This document shows, in pieces, positions 1 through 8,518 of a stretch of DNA of 62,344 nt. The stretch is from positions 1 through 62,344 of the forward strand of contig MWCJ01000010.1 of NCBI GenBank assembly GCA_002069975.1. Reading direction: 5' to 3'. Origin of the DNA: Bacteroidetes bacterium ADurb.Bin217. GTDB lineage: Bacteria; Bacteroidota; Bacteroidia; Bacteroidales; UBA1715. Below the pieces are notes generated by a model. The model was not told the DNA's origin, did no database searches, and was given only the letters and a program-made list of their open reading frames with translations. Each line of letters starts with the position of its first letter. Within the stretch, counting starts at the first letter, position 1. Made by a program: the position numbers and the translations under genes.

Positions 1-645
1 AAAAAAACCTTCATTGAATATCGAAATTATTGATAATGAAAGATTAATAGCTGCTGCTTAGGTCGAATTGACGTTAAAATAAGTAATGCATCTTCTCCAA
101 ATGCTGCTATTGCTAAAACTATTGACAACACAGTATGGACACCTATATTATTTTCTTGGAATAATGATTCGGAAGGATTAGGAGCAGATGGTATAGCTAC
201 TGAAATTGCTGACCAATATACAGATGATTGGTGGAATATTGGATCTACAAACGATTATGATGATAGAAAATGTTCATATTTACGCGGTGGAGTTGCAGCT
301 AAAGTTCCTATGGATGTTGGCAAAATTGTTAAAGTGGTGTTTACCATCGATTACGAAACAGAAGTTGCAACTGATAAGATTTTAAAAATAAAAAATATTA
401 AAGTTGGTACCGGATTTCCTGGATTTCCAGATTTCCCTTCTCCATGTGGTATCACTATCGAAACTATCTCAGGTGCTCTGTTGGAAGTGGTTATGGGTGT
501 TATCTACTCTGCAGGTGCTATCACAGTTACTAATGTTGCAGGTCAAGTTGTTAAAGTTGCTGATAAAACATTAGAAATTTCTTCTTTACCTGCTGGTGTT
601 CTTGTAATCACTGCTGCTGAAGGTACAGCTAAAATCATAAAATAA
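1..645 (+). CDS. 3' part of a secreted DUF6383-type protein, 5'-truncated and frame-broken
   Basis: Only the end of this gene is in the window. The frame ending at 645 is open from position 40, so the ATG at 310 is internal: the codons before it read as ordinary protein (for example RIDVKISNASSPN from about 64). Upstream, a different frame is open from the window edge to a TAG at 59-61. The two parts join if one base is missing near 58, which suggests an indel or sequence error. The last 70 or so residues resemble DUF6383, a small C-terminal domain common on secreted Bacteroidales proteins, with its TNVAGQVV and SLPAGVLVI beta strands. The function of the rest cannot be told. An intrinsic terminator follows. 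Confidence 0.6.
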
Positions 646-669
646 TCCTATGTAATTAGATTACATTAT

Positions 670-698
670 AAAACCTCACAAGTTAGAGTGGGGTTTTT
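670..698 (+). terminator. Intrinsic terminator, possibly bidirectional
   Basis: A 10-bp stem (670-679 with 688-697, one G-T wobble) has an 8-base loop and is followed by T residues. It lies between the DUF6383 gene and the convergent mltG gene. The A-run on its left side would serve as a T-run for the minus strand too. Confidence 0.75.
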
Positions 699-750
699 CA
701 TGCATTCTTACATTCTCTACAAAGTGTTTTTGTAATTAAATGAGTTTACT

Positions 751-1800
751 TTATTTGATTTGTTCGCTATCGAGCCACGAACTATAGATGCGTGCAAAGC
801 GTAAATGCTCATCGTATGATTTGGCAAAATTATGATATCCGGAATAATCGGGGCGAGCACAGAAAAAGATATACGCATGTGATTCATGATTCAATACGGC
901 TTCAATATCAGCTTTTTGGGGTGTACATATCGGCCCGGGGGGTAACCCATTGTTTCGGTATGTATTGTAAGGTGAATTTACAAGTAAATGTCCTTTGTAA
1001 ATCCGTTTGAGACTAAAATCACCAATAGCATATTTAACAGTTGGATCTGCTTGTAAAGGCATGTTTTGTTTAAGGCGATTGATGTAAACTCCCGCAACTC
1101 GTGGTTTTTCGTCGATTTTGTTAGTTTCTTGATTAACAATAGAAGCTATAGTCATAATTTGTTGAGGCGAAAATCCCATAGAATGAGCTTTATTTATTCG
1201 TTCTTCATTCCAATATGTTTTGAATTCTTTATGCATTCTTAACAGAAACCCCTTCGCACTCGTATTCCATTTGCATTCATATGTGTCGGGCAAAAATAAA
1301 CATATAGCTGTTTCTTTAGAAAATCCTAGAGAATCTAAAAATTCTTGGTTAGAAATTAATTCTAACATTTCGTTGTAATCAGCTTCAATTTTGGGAGCAA
1401 CGGCTCGTACAATATCGTCGGCGTATCTGCCAAAACGAATGGTAACATCTACAGTTTCTCGTTTACCCGAACGGAATAGTAATACTAAATCTTTATTTGA
1501 CATGCCGCTTGAAAGTTTATACAAGCCCGGATATACATGCTGTTCTAATGATACTATTTTTGAAAGAAATGTAAATCCTATACTAGATTCAAAATGTATT
1601 TCGTCTGATAATTTTTGAGTTGCTTCAGATAAAGTTGAGCCGGTAGGTATTGCAAATAAATAGTTTTCAGAGCCTTGAGGGATAGAAATGGCAGGTTTAA
1701 AAAAAACAGTATATGTCAACCAAAAACTAAAAATGAATACAATACCTACGAATATGCCAATATATTGAAGAGCTTGAGATTTTTTTGATTTTTTTGCCAT
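751..1800 (-). CDS. mltG: Endolytic murein transglycosylase MltG (YceG-like)
   Basis: MltG is an inner-membrane lytic transglycosylase that cuts nascent glycan strands and so helps set peptidoglycan chain length. The protein has 349 residues, usual for the family. A single transmembrane segment lies at about residues 12-33. The YceG catalytic domain carries the conserved IASIVNQET motif, whose glutamate (about E225) matches the catalytic residue of E. coli MltG. Further family motifs are INRL, LQADPTVKYAIG, SPYNTY and GLPPGPI, followed by the usual C-terminal HNF/F strand. It begins one base after the stop of the upstream lipoprotein gene, so the two are probably cotranscribed. Confidence 0.95.
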   Translation of the reverse strand: MAKKSKKSQALQYIGIFVGIVFIFSFWLTYTVFFKPAISIPQGSENYLFAIPTGSTLSEATQKLSDEIHFESSIGFTFLSKIVSLEQHVYPGLYKLSSGMSNKDLVLLFRSGKRETVDVTIRFGRYADDIVRAVAPKIEADYNEMLELISNQEFLDSLGFSKETAICLFLPDTYECKWNTSAKGFLLRMHKEFKTYWNEERINKAHSMGFSPQQIMTIASIVNQETNKIDEKPRVAGVYINRLKQNMPLQADPTVKYAIGDFSLKRIYKGHLLVNSPYNTYRNNGLPPGPICTPQKADIEAVLNHESHAYIFFCARPDYSGYHNFAKSYDEHLRFARIYSSWLDSEQIK

Positions 1801-1801
1801 A

Positions 1802-2782
1802 TTATTCTAACTGTTTGCGAGTTATAGTATGTATTTCGCCTGATTTGCAGCCAATATAAAACATGTTGTTTGTAAATTGTAATGAAGTTACATCTCGACC
1901 AAACGAATAGCGTTCAACATGCCAATGTTGTCCAAAATCATTGCTAATATATATGGTGTTACTTTTTCCTATTGCTATTACATTTCCGTATGAATCACCG
2001 GCAATATGGCGTAATTCGAAACGTGTATCTACTGATTTTTTCCAAACAGAATCTGTTAAAGAATATGTGAAAATTTTACCATCATATGTAGTGCTATATA
2101 TTGTGTTTTCTCCTGAATATGCTATACTTGTAAAATTATACCCGCCTATATCTTCGTATTTTTTAATGGTACTATTGTTAGAAAAACGTATTATTGAACC
2201 ATATGCAGCAATATATGCTTGGGTGCTGTCAACAATTGTCATATCGTTTACGCCCGCTTGCATTTGTATGCTAGTAAAAGGGTACAGTGAATTGTTTGAT
2301 GTAATATAAACATTTCCTTCTAACATATTTTGCTCTCCTATTGCGTATATTGGGGTGTTATTGTGAATAAATAGTTTTCTAAAGTCTGATTTATCTGCTT
2401 CCCAAAAATAAGAAAATGAATTGTATGTGTTCCACGTTTTACCTTTGTCTGTGCTTGTAAGAATACTCATACTATCGCCACACGCCCATATTTTTGAATC
2501 GGTAGCTACTATGTCATACATTACTTGATTTGTAGGAGTAGTAGTGTATTTTTTTGAAGTAATATTATACACGAATATTGACCCTTGATTTTCTTTATTT
2601 TTACCGGCAACTAATAATAGAGTATCCTCAAAAGGTTCTATGTCAAGAATTTCTATTCCTTCAATTAAACCTAATGCTCCGTAATTTATTTTTTCTTTTT
2701 TACTGCAATTAGAAAAAAATAATAAGAAAATAAGCAGAATGCCCCATAGTATGCTCGATGAATGTATATTAGGTTTTTTCAT
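1802..2782 (-). CDS. Lipoprotein with BNR/Ycf48-like beta-propeller
   Basis: The 326-residue protein starts with a lipoprotein signal (hydrophobic stretch ending FFSNC, Cys at about 26), so it should be anchored in an envelope membrane facing the periplasm or surface. The remainder consists of repeats with short motifs such as STDKGKTW and ISNDFGQHW. These are the BNR/Asp-box signature of sialidase-type and Ycf48-like propellers. No catalytic residues of a sialidase can be pointed to, so a binding or scaffolding role is more likely. It is directly upstream of mltG with one base between them. A minus-strand TATATTTG box at 2861-2854 could drive the pair. Confidence 0.75.
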   Translation of the reverse strand: MKKPNIHSSSILWGILLIFLLFFSNCSKKEKINYGALGLIEGIEILDIEPFEDTLLLVAGKNKENQGSIFVYNITSKKYTTTPTNQVMYDIVATDSKIWACGDSMSILTSTDKGKTWNTYNSFSYFWEADKSDFRKLFIHNNTPIYAIGEQNMLEGNVYITSNNSLYPFTSIQMQAGVNDMTIVDSTQAYIAAYGSIIRFSNNSTIKKYEDIGGYNFTSIAYSGENTIYSTTYDGKIFTYSLTDSVWKKSVDTRFELRHIAGDSYGNVIAIGKSNTIYISNDFGQHWHVERYSFGRDVTSLQFTNNMFYIGCKSGEIHTITRKQLE

Positions 2783-3106
2783 AGAAATATTTTTATATTA
2801 ACATAATGTAATACAAAGCATTAGATTAAATGTAATGCTCTATATTTTTTATTCAAATATAGAAAAAAATATAAGAGGTTGTATGAGTTTTATAATTTTG
2901 TGTTGAATTAGAGCGTGTAAATAGTTGTTAATAAAAACCTATAACACCAATTTAGTGTAAATAATTTTTTTTGTATTTTTGATTGAATATGAACTATAAT
3001 TAAATCAATGCGTTAATAAAAATGATACCGTGGAATAAGAATTTTTTTTCAAAATTCGTGCAACCATTTTTTAAAAACTATTGTCTTACTAATAACAAAG
3101 AAAATA
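2783..3106. other. Divergent intergenic region, 324 bp
   Basis: The region separates the leftward lipoprotein-mltG pair from the rightward sigma factor gene and is very AT-rich. It contains a leftward TATATTTG (2861-2854), without a clear -33 box, and a rightward TTTA-N19-TATTTTTG (2951-2981). No further gene or RNA structure was seen. Confidence 0.5.
2951..2981 (+). promoter_or_regulatory. Candidate Bacteroidota promoter for the ECF sigma operon
   Basis: TATTTTTG at 2974-2981 fits the -7 consensus TAnnTTTG. TTTA at 2951-2954 matches three of four bases of the -33 TTTG at exactly 19 bp spacing. The start codon is 125 bp further on, so the leader would be long. Confidence 0.45.
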
Positions 3107-3655
3107 ATGTTTACCGAAAAAGAAATAATTGATGGTTGTATAAAGAATGATCGGAAAATGCAAAAAGCTCTTTATGAGAAGTATGCATCGAAACTCTATG
3201 CTTTGTGTTTGCGGTATGCTAAAGATAGAGCCGAAGCCGATGATATGTTGCAGGAGGGATTTATAAAAATATTTACCAAAATTGAACAATTCTCGCAAGA
3301 GCATTCATTTGAAGGGTGGATAAAACGAATAGTTATTAATACAGCAATTACTCATTACAATCAAAATTTAAAACATTATTATCAAGAAGATATAGATGAA
3401 ATAAATGAATCGGAAATAAAAAAAGAAGAAATATATGAAGCTGAATATTCAAAAGAAGAGTTGTTGAGTGTAATACACAGTCTCGCCGATGGATATAGAA
3501 TGGTGTTTAACCTTTATGTAATAGAAGGATATAAACATAAAGAAATATCAGAAATTTTGGGGATTGATATAGCAACATCAAAATCGCAGCTTCATAGAGC
3601 AAAAAAGATTATTCAAGAACGATTAGAAGAAATAACCAAAGAAAAAAACAATTGA
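3107..3655 (+). CDS. ECF-type RNA polymerase sigma factor
   Basis: The 182-residue protein has the two-domain layout of group 4 (extracytoplasmic function) sigma factors. Region 2 spans about residues 15-80, with YEKYASKLYALCLRYA, then DRAEADDMLQEGFIKIF and EGWIKRIVIN, which bind core enzyme and the -10 element. Region 4 spans about 120-175, with LADGYRMVFNLYVIEG and the helix-turn-helix HKEISEILGIDIATSKSQLH. The next gene starts one base after its stop and encodes a membrane protein with an anti-sigma-like layout. The pair is therefore probably a signal-responsive sigma/anti-sigma unit. The target genes cannot be told from the window. Confidence 0.93.
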   Translation: MFTEKEIIDGCIKNDRKMQKALYEKYASKLYALCLRYAKDRAEADDMLQEGFIKIFTKIEQFSQEHSFEGWIKRIVINTAITHYNQNLKHYYQEDIDEINESEIKKEEIYEAEYSKEELLSVIHSLADGYRMVFNLYVIEGYKHKEISEILGIDIATSKSQLHRAKKIIQERLEEITKEKNN

Positions 3656-3656
3656 G

Positions 3657-5231
3657 ATGCACAATATTGGAGATAACATAGAAGACATATTCGGCAATGC
3701 ATTTCGCGATGCAGAGATTGCTCCGCCATCTCATTTGTGGAAATCGTTGGAGTCTTCGCTCGAAAAAGAACAGGGAGTTGAAGCTTTGTATAAAAAAGCT
3801 TTTGTGAATACTGCTATACAACCATCTAAAAAAATATGGTATCGAATATCATATATATTGTTTTTACGAGGATTTTTAACATTTAAACCAACTTCATTTA
3901 ATGTATATTATGCTGCTCTAACAGCATTGGTTGGTGTAGTTAGTGTTGCTTTGTGGCCATCGAAAAATACGCAAGATGTTACAAAAAATTCATCTCAAGT
4001 AGAAGTAGTAGCTCCGTTGTCGCAAGAAAAAATTCAAGAAGAAACACAAGAAATACAGCAATCAAATAATACAACTAATTCTACTGGTAGTGAGTATGTT
4101 AAATCACAAGAAAAAGTGCCGGCTGTTCAAAAACAAACAACCGTAGAAGTGACAGCTCCCGTGTCTCTTGAAACATTTGATTTTTCTAAAGTTAAAATAA
4201 TTGGAGTTACAAAAATATGTGCTTCATTACTGGCTGAGTATGCTATAGATGGTGTTCCGGTTGAAAGCGAAATAGAATGGAATTTACAGTCTAAAGACGG
4301 TGTTTTTAAATTTATTTCGAGTCGCAAAATTTCGGCAATATGGAACAAGGGTGGAAATTATACGGTATGGGCTACAGTAAAGGTTGGAAATACAAAGAAA
4401 AAAATAGAATTGCCTGTAATGGTTGATGCAAATGTGGAGCCTGTGATTAAAGGAAAAAACAAAGTGTGTGAAGGCATAGAAAAACAATTGTATTCTGTAG
4501 ATGAACCAGTCGATAAAAATATTCAATACGAATGGAAAACTTCGTTTAATTCTGTTGATTTTATAGGAAATAAATATATTCATGTAAATTGGAAAAAAAG
4601 CGGACGCGATACATTATTGGTTTCACGTATAAATACTGAAACGGGTTGTAAGTCGCAATCGTCTATGGTGGTAACAATAATGCCTAAGCCGGTAATAGAT
4701 TTTGAAATGGTTCCATTAGGTAATTCTGAGTTTCAATTTACGTATACAGGTCCAATTAAAAAAGGTGTGCAAGTAGCTTGGTTTATTGATGGTAATGAAT
4801 TTAACGAACAGTCTATAGTATACGAAAATAGAGGAATTGGAACTTCTATGGTTACATTACAAGTAACAGATAAAAATAATTGTTTAAATAGTATTCAACG
4901 AGAAGTTTCATTTAATAAACATATTCTATTTGTTCCTAGACAATTTAATTTAGACAATGTTGATGGCTTTATGCCTCAAACTAATCAAGCATTGCAATCA
5001 TATAAAATAGAAATATTCAATCCTCGTAACGAAAAAATTTGGGAATCGTCAGAATTAGTTAATGGAAAACCAGGAAAATCATGGGATGGAACATATAAAG
5101 GAAATCCTGTTCCTCGTGGTAAATACGTGTGGCGTATTAGAGCCGTGTTTGACGACGGTACTGTATGGAAAGGATTAATGCAGCCTACCGGTGAAATTAA
5201 ACCAAGCGGCATTGTAATAATTGAAAATTAA
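3657..5231 (+). CDS. Membrane protein partner of the ECF sigma factor, with PKD-like region and CHU_C-like C-terminus
   Basis: This 524-residue protein begins one base after the sigma gene. Residues 1-80 are predicted cytoplasmic and contain APPSHLWKSLESSLE, a pattern seen in the N-terminal region of many Bacteroidota sigma-linked membrane proteins. One transmembrane segment follows at about 84-102. The large outer part has Ig/PKD-like beta strands (for example WNKGGNYTVWATV) and ends in about 100 residues resembling the gliding-motility/CHU_C C-terminal domain (SWDGTYKGNPVPRGKYVWRI). The layout suggests a transmembrane sensor that sequesters the sigma factor. That role is inferred from position and architecture, as no classic zinc-finger anti-sigma motif is present. 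Confidence 0.7.
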   Translation: MHNIGDNIEDIFGNAFRDAEIAPPSHLWKSLESSLEKEQGVEALYKKAFVNTAIQPSKKIWYRISYILFLRGFLTFKPTSFNVYYAALTALVGVVSVALWPSKNTQDVTKNSSQVEVVAPLSQEKIQEETQEIQQSNNTTNSTGSEYVKSQEKVPAVQKQTTVEVTAPVSLETFDFSKVKIIGVTKICASLLAEYAIDGVPVESEIEWNLQSKDGVFKFISSRKISAIWNKGGNYTVWATVKVGNTKKKIELPVMVDANVEPVIKGKNKVCEGIEKQLYSVDEPVDKNIQYEWKTSFNSVDFIGNKYIHVNWKKSGRDTLLVSRINTETGCKSQSSMVVTIMPKPVIDFEMVPLGNSEFQFTYTGPIKKGVQVAWFIDGNEFNEQSIVYENRGIGTSMVTLQVTDKNNCLNSIQREVSFNKHILFVPRQFNLDNVDGFMPQTNQALQSYKIEIFNPRNEKIWESSELVNGKPGKSWDGTYKGNPVPRGKYVWRIRAVFDDGTVWKGLMQPTGEIKPSGIVIIEN

Positions 5232-5257
5232 TACAACTTCATAAATACCTTACTTTT

Positions 5258-5293
5258 AGAACGCTTTGTACTTTCTTGCAGAGCGTTCTTTTG
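5258..5293 (+). terminator. Intrinsic terminator after the sigma/partner operon
   Basis: A perfect 8-bp stem AGAACGCT/AGCGTTCT (5258-5265 and 5282-5289) is followed by TTTTG. It ends the operon 27 bp after the stop codon. Confidence 0.75.
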
Positions 5294-5300
5294 TTATGCA

Positions 5301-5332
5301 TTGGTAATAGCAAGAAAATATATGTATATTTG
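5301..5332 (+). promoter_or_regulatory. Bacteroidota-type promoter for ispD
   Basis: TATATTTG at 5325-5332 is a perfect TAnnTTTG -7 box, and TTGG at 5301-5304 gives a partial -33 box 20 bp upstream. The ispD start codon follows 20 bp later, so the leader would be very short. Confidence 0.6.
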
Positions 5333-5352
5333 TATGTAAATTATTTTTAAAG

Positions 5353-6027
5353 ATGAATCTTACTTCGTTGTATGCAATTATTGTAGCAGGTGGTAAGGGA
5401 ATGCGAATGCAAAACGATATTCCCAAGCAATTTTTGATTTTATCTGGTAAGCCGGTGTTACAGCATAGTTTGGAAGCATTTTATAGATATAATAATAGTA
5501 TTCAGTGTATTGTTGTGTTGCCTAAAGATCAAATTTCCTATTGGCAACAATTATGTGTCGATTATAATTGTATGGTTCCTCATACTATTGCTGAAGGTGG
5601 AAGTGAGCGGTTTTTTTCGGTGTTGCATGGGCTACAGTATATTACTTCGCACGGCTTTGTAGCTATTCACGATGGTGTACGCCCGCTTGTTAGTAATGAA
5701 ATAATAGCTCAAGGTTTTGCATATGCACAGCAATATTTAGCGGCAATACCGGTAATTGATTCGGTAGATTCTTTACGTTATGTCGAAAAAAATACAACCT
5801 ATGTGGTTAATCGTGAGCCAATAAAACGAGTTCAAACTCCTCAAGTTTTCGAAACTAAAACTTTATTACACGCTTATACTCTTGGATATGATTTGCACTG
5901 TACCGATGATGCTGCTGTGTGGGAAAAGGCCGGAAATACGGTGTTTTGCTACAAAGGTGACGAAAAAAACATAAAAATTACAACCCCACTTGATTTGTGT
6001 ACTGCAGAACTTTTAATAAACATGTGA
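5353..6027 (+). CDS. ispD: 2-C-methyl-D-erythritol 4-phosphate cytidylyltransferase
   Basis: IspD joins CTP and methylerythritol 4-phosphate in the non-mevalonate isoprenoid pathway, in the cytoplasm. The 224-residue length is typical. The N-terminal nucleotide-binding loop is AIIVAGGKGMRMQ, followed by PKQFLILSGKPVL. Further family motifs are AEGGSERFFSVLHGL and IHDGVRPLVS, then RVQTPQVFE and TDDAAVWE near the end. It follows its own promoter and is followed after 10 bp by a histidine kinase gene. The polyprenyl synthetase gene elsewhere in the window consumes the product of this pathway. Confidence 0.95.
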   Translation: MNLTSLYAIIVAGGKGMRMQNDIPKQFLILSGKPVLQHSLEAFYRYNNSIQCIVVLPKDQISYWQQLCVDYNCMVPHTIAEGGSERFFSVLHGLQYITSHGFVAIHDGVRPLVSNEIIAQGFAYAQQYLAAIPVIDSVDSLRYVEKNTTYVVNREPIKRVQTPQVFETKTLLHAYTLGYDLHCTDDAAVWEKAGNTVFCYKGDEKNIKITTPLDLCTAELLINM

Positions 6028-6037
6028 TACATACAGT

Positions 6038-7126
6038 ATGAAAATATTGCAACAAACATATGAATATTTACATCCGGTAACATTAGCTTTTTTCGATACA
6101 ACTATTGAAAAAAATTATCATCAATCATACAGAGAAACATATTTGATGGCTAATAGATTGTGTATTTTTTTAGGTATTGGATTATATGCAACATTTGGTA
6201 TTATTGATTTTTTTCATTCAGAAGAGACCAATACTTTGTATCAAACAATCCGTTATGGAATAACCATACCTATTTCGGTAATTTTATTTTTTTTTAGTTT
6301 ACAAACATCTATTGCAACTAAAAATCATACTCTGTTTACGTTAGGATTATTGTTTTTTTCGACGAGTATACTTGTAATTAATTTATTATCGCATCAAACA
6401 ACATTTTCAACATATACTATGGGCTTAGTAATTTTGTTTTTCTTTGGACAAAATTTTCTTAAAATCTCATTTTTTAGATCAACATTGATTTTACTTATTG
6501 TATTGTTGGTGTACGAGATTTATACTATTTTTTTTAAACAGCTTCCGATAGAAGTATTTGTAACGACTTCTTTTTTTCTATTTGTTAGTTTTTTGTTAAG
6601 TACATTTGCCAGCTATTTTTTCGAACTTATCGATCGTAAAAATTATTGGAGTAGTTTACAGGTGCAAAAAACAAATGAAGAATTAAAAAGCTTGCAAAAG
6701 CTTATGGAACAAAAAGTTGCCGAGCGAACCAATACGCTCGAACGGGTTGTTAAAGAATTACAACTTGCAAAAGCAAAAGCTGAAGAAAGCAATATCATAA
6801 AATCAACATTTTTATCTACTATTTCGCATGAAATTCGCACTCCGCTTACTAGTATATTAGGGTTTACCCAATTAATAACAAAAGCAAAATCGTATGATGA
6901 AAAAACACAGGTATATGCTTCGACCATTGAAAAAAGTATAGCTGAATTGCTTGATATTATGTCTAATATTCTTACTCTTTCAGAAATTCATAACGATAGA
7001 CTCGAAAAATCGACAACAACCGTGAATTTTAAAGCTCTCAAAAAAAGCATATTAGGTATAAGTGAAGAAGTCTTGGCACGGCGAAAAAAAATCTTAAGTT
7101 CCAAATTATTAGTAATGAACCTTTAG
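6038..7126 (+). CDS. Sensor histidine kinase, N-terminal portion before a frameshift
   Basis: This frame encodes 362 residues: about six hydrophobic membrane segments (residues 30-195), a coiled coil (about 200-250), and a HisKA dimerisation domain with the H-box SHEIRTPLTS, whose phosphorylated His is about residue 265. Translation then runs out of frame after an A8 run at 7084-7091 and stops at 7126. The missing ATPase domain is encoded immediately downstream in another frame, starting from the same A-run. As read, the product would be a kinase without catalytic domain. With one extra A, a complete hybrid-free kinase of about 484 residues results. It could be a real lesion, a slippage site or a sequence error. 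Confidence 0.8.
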   Translation: MKILQQTYEYLHPVTLAFFDTTIEKNYHQSYRETYLMANRLCIFLGIGLYATFGIIDFFHSEETNTLYQTIRYGITIPISVILFFFSLQTSIATKNHTLFTLGLLFFSTSILVINLLSHQTTFSTYTMGLVILFFFGQNFLKISFFRSTLILLIVLLVYEIYTIFFKQLPIEVFVTTSFFLFVSFLLSTFASYFFELIDRKNYWSSLQVQKTNEELKSLQKLMEQKVAERTNTLERVVKELQLAKAKAEESNIIKSTFLSTISHEIRTPLTSILGFTQLITKAKSYDEKTQVYASTIEKSIAELLDIMSNILTLSEIHNDRLEKSTTTVNFKALKKSILGISEEVLARRKKILSSKLLVMNL

Positions 7127-7248
7127 ATATAGAGATTCCGATAGGGGAAAAAGAATTACTAATTGTAATAAAGCAATTAATTGATAATGCCGTAAAATAT
7201 ACGGGAGTAGGTCATTTTAGCATTGAATGTATAGTAAATGATTTAGGA

Positions 7249-7491
7249 ATGTTTCAAATAAATGTAAAAGATACAGGTATTGGTATTAATGCGGAGAATT
7301 TACATTCCATTTTTGATTTTTTTATTCAAGAAGATCAACTAGATACTCGAATGTATAATGGAATCGGTGTTGGTTTGTCTATTTGTAAAGGAATAGTAAC
7401 AAAAGCAGGGGGTAAAATATGGGTTGAATCTGAAAAAAATAAAGGTTCAACATTTTTTGTTACTATTCCTATTGAATATAATAATGATTAA
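7249..7491 (+). CDS. Histidine kinase ATPase domain, continuation after the frameshift
   Basis: This is the C-terminal part of the preceding kinase, not a separate gene. The frame is coding from the A-run at 7084, well before the first ATG at 7249. It reads NLKFQIISNEPLDIEIP, then the N-box IKQLIDNAVKYT at about 7170, the G1 box VKDTGIGI, the F-box IFDFFIQED, and the G2 box GIGVGLSICKGIV. These are all parts of an intact HATPase_c fold, so the domain is not visibly decaying. It ends 11 bp before the mscS-like gene. Confidence 0.75.
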   Translation: MFQINVKDTGIGINAENLHSIFDFFIQEDQLDTRMYNGIGVGLSICKGIVTKAGGKIWVESEKNKGSTFFVTIPIEYNND

Positions 7492-7502
7492 TATAAATAA
7501 GT

Positions 7503-8369
7503 ATGAGTACTGTTGAACAAAAATTACTTGATTTTACTGAGAAGATTATTCCTTGGCTTCTGAGTCATGGAATTAAAATATTGGCAATAATAATAATTGC
7601 CTATATTATTAATAAAATAATTTACAAAATAATAGACCGTGCTGTTAGAATTGCTGTGGTAAGCGATAGATATTCATCACGTGAGGCAGAATTGAAACGT
7701 GAAGAAACCTTGATAAGTATTTTTACAACAACAGTAAAAATTGCACTTATTGTTATAGTATCGCTTATGGTTCTTAAAGAAATGGGGCTGGATATAGCAC
7801 CACTTCTTGCCGGTGCCGGAATTGTAGGTTTAGCTCTTGGATTTGGCGGGCAATATCTTATTCGCGATATTATTTCGGGATTATTTATAATTCTCGAAAA
7901 CCAATATCGTGTAGGTGATGTTATTCGAATTGATTCTACCGGAGGTATGGTCGAAAATATTTCGTTACGAATGACAACACTTCGCGATAATGCTGGCGTG
8001 GTTCATCATATTCCTCATGGTGATATTAAACGTGTTTCTAATTTATCTAAAGATTTTTCGCGAATTAATTTAGATATAAGTGTTTCGTATAATGTTGATA
8101 TTGATAAGGTTATTGCTGTAATTAATAAAGTTGGAGCAGAATTGGCTCTGGATCCTGAATGGAAAGATCGAATTATTACACCTCCTCAATTTATTCGTTT
8201 AGATAGTTTTGCCGATTCTGCTTTGATTCTTAAAATTAATTGCGATGTGCAACCTCTTAAACAATGGGAGGTAAGTGGTGAAATGCGTAAGCGATTAAAA
8301 TATGCTTTCGACAAAGAAGGTATAGAAATCCCTTTCCCACAACTTGTTGTTCATGGAATTTCAAAATAA
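7503..8369 (+). CDS. Small-conductance mechanosensitive channel, MscS family
   Basis: MscS-type channels open under membrane tension and release solutes during hypo-osmotic shock. The 288-residue protein has three transmembrane segments (about 19-41, 75-95 and 100-125). The third, pore-lining helix is Gly/Ala-rich (LLAGAGIVGLALGFGGQYLI). The cytoplasmic beta domain follows with the family motif VGDVIRIDSTGGMVENISLRMT and then VVHHIPHGDI. It is the last gene of the ispD-kinase-channel run, 11 bp after the kinase. Confidence 0.92.
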   Translation: MSTVEQKLLDFTEKIIPWLLSHGIKILAIIIIAYIINKIIYKIIDRAVRIAVVSDRYSSREAELKREETLISIFTTTVKIALIVIVSLMVLKEMGLDIAPLLAGAGIVGLALGFGGQYLIRDIISGLFIILENQYRVGDVIRIDSTGGMVENISLRMTTLRDNAGVVHHIPHGDIKRVSNLSKDFSRINLDISVSYNVDIDKVIAVINKVGAELALDPEWKDRIITPPQFIRLDSFADSALILKINCDVQPLKQWEVSGEMRKRLKYAFDKEGIEIPFPQLVVHGISK

Positions 8370-8419
8370 TTGTAATAAAAAAGCTCGTTACATGGCAGTA
8401 AAAAAGTATTAAAAAAACA

Positions 8420-8448
8420 TTTGTTTTTTTAATAAAGTAATACATTTG
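8420..8448 (+). promoter_or_regulatory. Bacteroidota-type promoter for the SlyD-like gene
   Basis: TTTG at 8420-8423 and TACATTTG at 8441-8448 are separated by 17 bp, slightly short of the usual 19. Both boxes match consensus perfectly. The SlyD-like gene starts 71 bp downstream. Confidence 0.55.
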
Positions 8449-8518
8449 CCTTGAAAACATGTAATGTTTCTGAACGTACCTTGTCTATATAAAGAAATAA
8501 TAATTCAAACATAGTGAT

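Noticed and set aside
310..645. ATG at 310 as the true start of the first gene
   Set aside because: The same frame is open and protein-like for 270 bases upstream, so the ATG is internal to a longer, truncated gene.
792..1010. Open frame opposite mltG
   Set aside because: Shadow of the conserved mltG frame with no recognisable protein features; the same holds for the other short antisense frames.
8412..8430. A7-ACATTTG-T7 inverted repeat as a terminator
   Set aside because: The stem is almost only A-T pairs with a tiny loop, and it overlaps the -33 box of the slyD promoter.
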